Below are positions 15,070 through 19,134 of a stretch of DNA of 19,134 nt, piece after piece. Position 1 is the first letter of the stretch. Each line of letters starts with the position of its first letter. The notes below the pieces were generated by a model. The model made no database searches. It was not told the DNA's origin and saw nothing but the letters and a program-made list of their open reading frames with translations. The DNA comes from Verrucomicrobiales bacterium (lineage in GTDB: Bacteria > Verrucomicrobiota > Verrucomicrobiia > Limisphaerales > UBA1100): positions 2,668-21,801 of the forward strand of contig DPAW01000160.1 of the NCBI GenBank assembly GCA_003517285.1. Direction: 5' to 3'. The position numbers were made by a program, and so were the translations under genes.

Positions 15070-16812
15070 TTAATGAATCGACGGCTCAGGGGTAGCCGGG
15101 CCGTGTTGAAGAAAATCGAAATCACAGCCTTCGTGGGCTTGCGTCACATGGTTGATATACAACTGGCCGTAGCCGCGCGCGTATTTTGGCTCAGGCTTTT
15201 GCCACGCGGCTCGGCGGACTTCTAAGTCTTCATCGCTCACGTGCAAATGGATTTTGCGCTCGGGCACATTCAGCTCAATCTCATCGCCCGTTTGCACAAA
15301 CGCCAGCGGACCGCCCACGTGGCTCTCCGGCGAAAGATGCAGCACGCACATGCCATAGCTGGTGCCGCTCATGCGGGCGTCGGAGAGGCGCACCATATCA
15401 CGCACGCCCTGCTTCAACAGTTTGTCCGGAATCGGCAACATCCCCCACTCGGGAAAGCCGGGACCACCTTCAGGGCCGGCATTACGCAGCACGAGCACGG
15501 TATCCGCCGTGACGTCCAGTTCGGGATCGTTCAGTTTGGCTTTGAGATCAGGATAATCATCAAACACCAACGCCGAGCCGCGATGGTTGAAAAGATCCTG
15601 CGTCGCAGCTGAGGGTTTCACCACACAACCGTGCGGCGCGAGATTGCCGCGCAACACAAACGTGCCGCCCTCAGCCTGCACGGGGTTTTCCGCTGTGCGA
15701 ATCACATCGTCATCAATCAACTCCGCATCGGCAACATTCTCAGCGATAGAACGGCCGGTGATGGTCGGGCACTCGCCATGCAACTTGTCGCCAAGCTGCG
15801 CCATCAACGCGCGCAGACCGCCCGCGTTGTAAAAGTCCTCCATCAAATAATCATTCCCGTTGGGCCGCACATTAGCGAGCACGGGTGTGGTACGGCTGAT
15901 GCGATCGAAATCCTCCAGCGAAATATCGAAGCCTGCGCGGCGTGCCATGGCGATCACATGCACGATGGCATTGGTGGATCCGCCCACGGCCATGTCCACT
16001 GTGATGGCGTTTTCAAACGACTCGTGCGAGAGCACATCGGAAGGCTTGAGATTGGCCCAAGCCAAATCTACGGCTCGGCGGCCGCAGGCGGTGGACATCC
16101 GCATGTGTTCGCTGACCATCGCCGGAATGCTCGAGGCGCCCGGCAGGCAAAACCCCAACGCCTCGGCAATGGCACCCATCGTCGAGGCCGTGCCCATCGT
16201 CATGCAATGGCCCGGCGAACGGCCAATTGCGTTTTCGAATTTCGTCCAGTCCTCGTCGCATAGATTGCCCGCACGCCGCTCGGCCCAGAATCCCCATACG
16301 GAACTGCCACTACCGAGCGCCTCCTTGCCCCAGCGCGCAGTGGACATCGGGCCACAGGGCAGATAAATAATCGGGATGTCCGCCGAGATTGCGCCCATTA
16401 GCAGCGCCGGCGTGGTCTTGTCACAGCCGCCCATCAGTACCGCGGCGTCAATCGGATGACAGCGCAGTACCTCTTCCGCCTCCATCGCAAGGAGATTGCG
16501 ATACAGCATCGTGGTCGGCTTCATCAACATTTCGCCGAGCGACATCACCGGCACTTCCACCGGAAATCCGCCCGTCTGCCAGACGCCCTGCTTCACTTTC
16601 TCAGCACGTTCGCGCAAGTGGGAATGACAGGTGTTCAGATCGCTCCAGGTGTTGAGAATGCCGATGATCGGTTTGTCACGATAATCTTCATCCGCCCAGC
16701 CCATACCCTTGAGCCTCGAGCGATGCCCAAATGACCTTAAGTCATCCGGCGCAAACCAGCGTGCACTGCGCAAGCTGGCGGGATCGCGATTTTCTGGAGT
16801 CGAATCGCTCAT
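15070..16812 (-). CDS. IlvD/Edd-family [2Fe-2S] sugar-acid dehydratase
   Basis: Removes water from an aldonic or aldaric acid to give a 2-keto-3-deoxy acid. 580 residues from ATG 16812 (MSDSTPENRD). An ATG further upstream (16845) is in frame but runs into the inverted repeat of the divergent promoter. The three iron-sulfur ligands are Cys62 (NTWSDLNTCHSHL), Cys130 (GGCDKTTPA) and Cys203 (GHCMTMGTAST). Lys132 corresponds to the carbamylated lysine of pentonate dehydratases. Spacing and the PCGPMSTARWG stretch resemble L-arabinonate/D-xylonate-type dehydratases rather than the dihydroxy-acid dehydratase of branched-chain synthesis. Next to the DHDPS-like gene and opposite a lactonase, it fits sugar-acid catabolism; the true substrate is not determined. 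Confidence 0.9.
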   Translation of the reverse strand: MSDSTPENRDPASLRSARWFAPDDLRSFGHRSRLKGMGWADEDYRDKPIIGILNTWSDLNTCHSHLRERAEKVKQGVWQTGGFPVEVPVMSLGEMLMKPTTMLYRNLLAMEAEEVLRCHPIDAAVLMGGCDKTTPALLMGAISADIPIIYLPCGPMSTARWGKEALGSGSSVWGFWAERRAGNLCDEDWTKFENAIGRSPGHCMTMGTASTMGAIAEALGFCLPGASSIPAMVSEHMRMSTACGRRAVDLAWANLKPSDVLSHESFENAITVDMAVGGSTNAIVHVIAMARRAGFDISLEDFDRISRTTPVLANVRPNGNDYLMEDFYNAGGLRALMAQLGDKLHGECPTITGRSIAENVADAELIDDDVIRTAENPVQAEGGTFVLRGNLAPHGCVVKPSAATQDLFNHRGSALVFDDYPDLKAKLNDPELDVTADTVLVLRNAGPEGGPGFPEWGMLPIPDKLLKQGVRDMVRLSDARMSGTSYGMCVLHLSPESHVGGPLAFVQTGDEIELNVPERKIHLHVSDEDLEVRRAAWQKPEPKYARGYGQLYINHVTQAHEGCDFDFLQHGPATPEPSIH

Positions 16813-16836
16813 AATGGACGCGGGTTTGTAGCGAAA

Positions 16837-16867
16837 AAACATCAACTGCGCGAGGCAATTGATGTTT
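16837..16867. promoter_or_regulatory. 9-bp inverted repeat in the divergent promoter, candidate operator
   Basis: AAACATCAA (16837-16845) and TTGATGTTT (16859-16867) are perfect inverted copies with a 13-base spacer, so their centres are 22 bases apart, two helical turns. The site lies between the dehydratase start (16812) and the lactonase start (16907). A dimeric regulator here could control both directions. An inner TGC/GCA pair would also allow an RNA hairpin. No regulator gene is in the window. Confidence 0.55.
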
Positions 16868-16906
16868 GGGCTGGCAAGGCCGAAAGGCTACCCTGACCAT
16901 ACGGCC

Positions 16907-17794
16907 ATGAGCCTGATTGTTGAGAAACCCAAGCTGTTGCTGGACACCCGCTCGCTTCTAGGCGAAGGACCGCTCTGGGATGCGGACCGCAAGGTGCTTT
17001 GGTGGGTGGATATTCTGGAATGCCTTGTGCAATGCTTCGACCCCGCTGATGGATCGAATCACACGTGGAACATAGGCCAAATGCCCGGGACCCTCGTATT
17101 GGCCCAGGACGGACGCTTGGTCTTGGCCGCGGAAAAAGGGTTTCTCTATTTTGATCCGGAAACCGGCGCAACCGAAACCATCATTGATCCGGAACCGCAC
17201 CGACCGGAGCATCGTTTCAACGACGGCAAATGCGACCCCGCCGGCCGCCTCTGGGCGGGCACCATGCCGATTTGTGAGGAGGGCAATTCCGGCGCGATGT
17301 ATTGCCTGCACGCCGACGGACACGCCGGGCGGATGGCCACGGACTACGCTATCCCCAACGGCATTCTCTGGAATGCGGATGCAACCACAATGTATCACAT
17401 CGATAGCCCCACCCGCCGAATTGATGCGTGGGATTTTGATAACGCCACCGGCGCCATCGGCAATCGGCAGCCGTTGTATCATGTCACGCAAGAAGGCGCC
17501 TTTCCGGACGGCATGGCGATGGATGGCGAAGGCAAAATCTGGTTGGCGCTCTGGGGCGGATGGGGGGTGATACGGCTTGATCCGGAGACCGGCGAGGAGT
17601 TGGCCCGGCTGAATCTGCCCGTGAGTCAGGTGTCTGCTTGCGCGTTTGGTGGGCCGAATCTAGATGAGCTGTACATCACCAGCGCCCGCAAAAACCTCAG
17701 TGAAGAGGCCCTAGAAAAACAGCCGCACGCCGGCAGTTTATTCAAAGCCCAACTGGGAGTGACAGGAACCGAATTCACCCGATTCGCCGGCTGA
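16907..17794 (+). CDS. SMP-30/gluconolactonase-like sugar lactonase
   Basis: Opens an aldonolactone or aldarolactone to the free acid in the cytoplasm. 295 residues from ATG 16907 (MSLIVEKPKL). An upstream in-frame extension to 16859 would overlap the inverted repeat and adds nothing conserved. It is a six-bladed propeller of the SMP-30 family. The divalent-metal and active-site residues are visible as Glu20 (LLGEGPLWD), Asn105 (HRFNDGKCDPAGRLWAGTM), Asn151 (IPNGILWN) and Asp201 (FPDGMAMD). These correspond to the Glu/Asn/Asn/Asp set of SMP-30. Divergent from the dehydratase and 66 bases before uxaC, so it likely belongs to the same sugar-acid regulon. Substrate (glucono-, galactono-, arabinono- or uronate-derived lactone) cannot be told. 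Confidence 0.9.
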   Translation: MSLIVEKPKLLLDTRSLLGEGPLWDADRKVLWWVDILECLVQCFDPADGSNHTWNIGQMPGTLVLAQDGRLVLAAEKGFLYFDPETGATETIIDPEPHRPEHRFNDGKCDPAGRLWAGTMPICEEGNSGAMYCLHADGHAGRMATDYAIPNGILWNADATTMYHIDSPTRRIDAWDFDNATGAIGNRQPLYHVTQEGAFPDGMAMDGEGKIWLALWGGWGVIRLDPETGEELARLNLPVSQVSACAFGGPNLDELYITSARKNLSEEALEKQPHAGSLFKAQLGVTGTEFTRFAG

Positions 17795-17860
17795 AGCCCC
17801 GTTACCCTCGAGAAAAAGGATCGCCAATTGCGGACGATTCGCCTAAACGAACCGAGTTCC

Positions 17861-19134
17861 ATGGCGTTTATTCACGACGACTTTTTGCTGGGCAACGATC
17901 CCGCGCAACGGCTGTACCACGAGTACGCCAAGAGCGAGCCGATCCTCGATTACCACAATCACCTGCCACCGGCCGAGGTGGCCGACAATCGGCGTTTTAC
18001 CAATCTCGGCGAGATGTGGCTAGAGGGCGATCACTATAAATGGCGGGCCATGCGCGCCAATGGCGAACCTGAAGTCGTCGTCACCGGCGATGCCGATCCC
18101 AAGGAAAAATTCCTCGCCTGGGCCCGTACCATCCCGCACACGCTCGGCAACCCGCTTTATCACTGGACGCATCTGGAACTTGCGCGCTACTTCGGCATCA
18201 CAGAACTGCTGAGCCCCGATACGGCTGAGTCGATTTGGGAACAGACCACCGAACGCCTGAGTGATCCGGCGTTATCCGTGCACGGCATTCTGGAACAATT
18301 CGATGTGCGCGCCCTGTGCACCACAGATGATCCCGTGGATTCGCTGGACCAGCATGAAGCCATTGCCACGCTCGGCATTCGCACCAAGGTGTACCCGACC
18401 TTTCGCCCAGATAAATCTTGGGACGTCGACAATCCCGAAGCGTTCAACGGTTGGGCCGATAAACTAGCCTCGGCCGCCGGCGTGGCCACCGACACCCTGC
18501 CCGGCTTCCTTGCTGCGCTGGAAAAACGCGTGGACGATTTTCACGCCATCGGTTCGCGCCTGAGCGATCACAGTTTCCCCTACTGCTTTGATGTATTCCC
18601 CAGCACCCCCGAAGCCACGCGCATCTTCGACAAAGCCCGCATTGGTCGCGCCGCCACGCCGGAGGAGCAACGTCAATTTGGCGCCCACGTGATGGTGCAT
18701 CTAGGCCGGCTCTACACCGCCAAAGGCTGGGCCATGCAGCTGCACATCGGCCCGCAACGCAACAACAACACCCGCCTCTTCAACACCATCGGCCCCGACA
18801 TCGGCTGCGATTCCATCGGCGACTGCCCGCAGGCCGCCGCGCTCGGCGCGTTCCTCGACCGCCTCGAACAGGACGGCGTCCTACCCAAGACCATTCTATA
18901 CAACAACAACCCGATGGATAACTTCACGTTTGCCACCATGATCGGAAACTTCCAAGGCGGCACCCCGGGCAAGCTGCAATTCGGCAGCGGCTGGTGGCAC
19001 GCCGATCAACAGGAAGGCATGGAATGGCAGATGAAAGCGCTGGCCAACACCGGCCTGCTCTCGCGCTTCGTGGGAATGCTCACCGATTCGCGGTCGTTCC
19101 TCAGTTTCCCGCGTCACGAATATTTCCGGCGCAC
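17861..19134 (+). CDS. uxaC: Glucuronate isomerase, 3' end cut by the window
   Basis: Interconverts D-glucuronate with D-fructuronate and D-galacturonate with D-tagaturonate, the first step of the isomerase route of uronate catabolism. The frame opens at ATG 17861 and runs open to the window end (424 codons). The E. coli enzyme has about 470 residues, so some 45 C-terminal residues are missing. Conserved stretches include LDYHNHLPP (metal His32 and His34), LEGDHYKWRAMRANG, HTLGNPLYHWTHLEL, TTDDPVDSL, QLHIGPQRNNN, DSIGD, MIGNFQGG, KLQFGSGWWHADQ and GMLTDSRSFLSFPRHEYFRR. All align in order with UxaC. Co-directional with the lactonase gene. Confidence 0.97.
   Translation, partial: MAFIHDDFLLGNDPAQRLYHEYAKSEPILDYHNHLPPAEVADNRRFTNLGEMWLEGDHYKWRAMRANGEPEVVVTGDADPKEKFLAWARTIPHTLGNPLYHWTHLELARYFGITELLSPDTAESIWEQTTERLSDPALSVHGILEQFDVRALCTTDDPVDSLDQHEAIATLGIRTKVYPTFRPDKSWDVDNPEAFNGWADKLASAAGVATDTLPGFLAALEKRVDDFHAIGSRLSDHSFPYCFDVFPSTPEATRIFDKARIGRAATPEEQRQFGAHVMVHLGRLYTAKGWAMQLHIGPQRNNNTRLFNTIGPDIGCDSIGDCPQAAALGAFLDRLEQDGVLPKTILYNNNPMDNFTFATMIGNFQGGTPGKLQFGSGWWHADQQEGMEWQMKALANTGLLSRFVGMLTDSRSFLSFPRHEYFRR

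Noticed and set aside
1..19134. CRISPR arrays, insertion sequences, integrases, prophage genes
   Set aside because: No regularly spaced repeats, terminal inverted repeats or transposase/integrase frames were seen.

Overview
The window reads as GC-rich chromosome from a Verrucomicrobiota- or Planctomycetota-like bacterium. That placement is an inference. It rests on four secreted formylglycine-type sulfatases in 14 kb, a Tat-exported TIM-barrel protein, sugar-acid catabolism genes and few recognisable Shine-Dalgarno sequences. No 16S or other marker gene is present.

Layout. (1) Positions 1-5310 carry, on the minus strand, the start of a secreted protein (cut by the window edge), a sulfatase, a hydroxypyruvate-isomerase-like protein and a second large sulfatase. 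A small glycine-zipper lipoprotein lies on the plus strand with a strong terminator. (2) Positions 5354-10948 hold a compact plus-strand selenocysteine (Sec) cassette: a 75-codon SelW/Rdx-type selenoprotein gene with an in-frame UGA, tRNA-Sec with anticodon UCA, selD, selA, a secreted transglutaminase-like protein and selB. The last four protein genes overlap or abut. (3) Positions 10968-14083 carry two overlapping minus-strand sulfatases. (4) Positions 14157-19134 form a sugar-acid module: a DHDPS-family aldolase/dehydratase and an IlvD/Edd-type [2Fe-2S] sugar-acid dehydratase on the minus strand, divergent from an SMP-30/gluconolactonase-like lactonase and glucuronate isomerase uxaC on the plus strand (uxaC is cut by the window end). 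A 9-bp inverted repeat lies in the divergent promoter region.

How it fits together. The sulfatases and the uronate/sugar-acid enzymes suggest use of sulfated, uronic-acid-containing polysaccharide: sulfate is removed outside the cytoplasm and the sugar acids are broken down inside. The Sec cassette is functionally separate. It holds every dedicated bacterial component for making and inserting selenocysteine (tRNA-Sec, SelA, SelB, SelD) plus one client, the CxxU selenoprotein. That client would be missed by standard gene calling because its active-site codon is UGA. The transglutaminase-like gene, fused into the cassette by overlap with selA and direct abutment to selB, is the least explained member.
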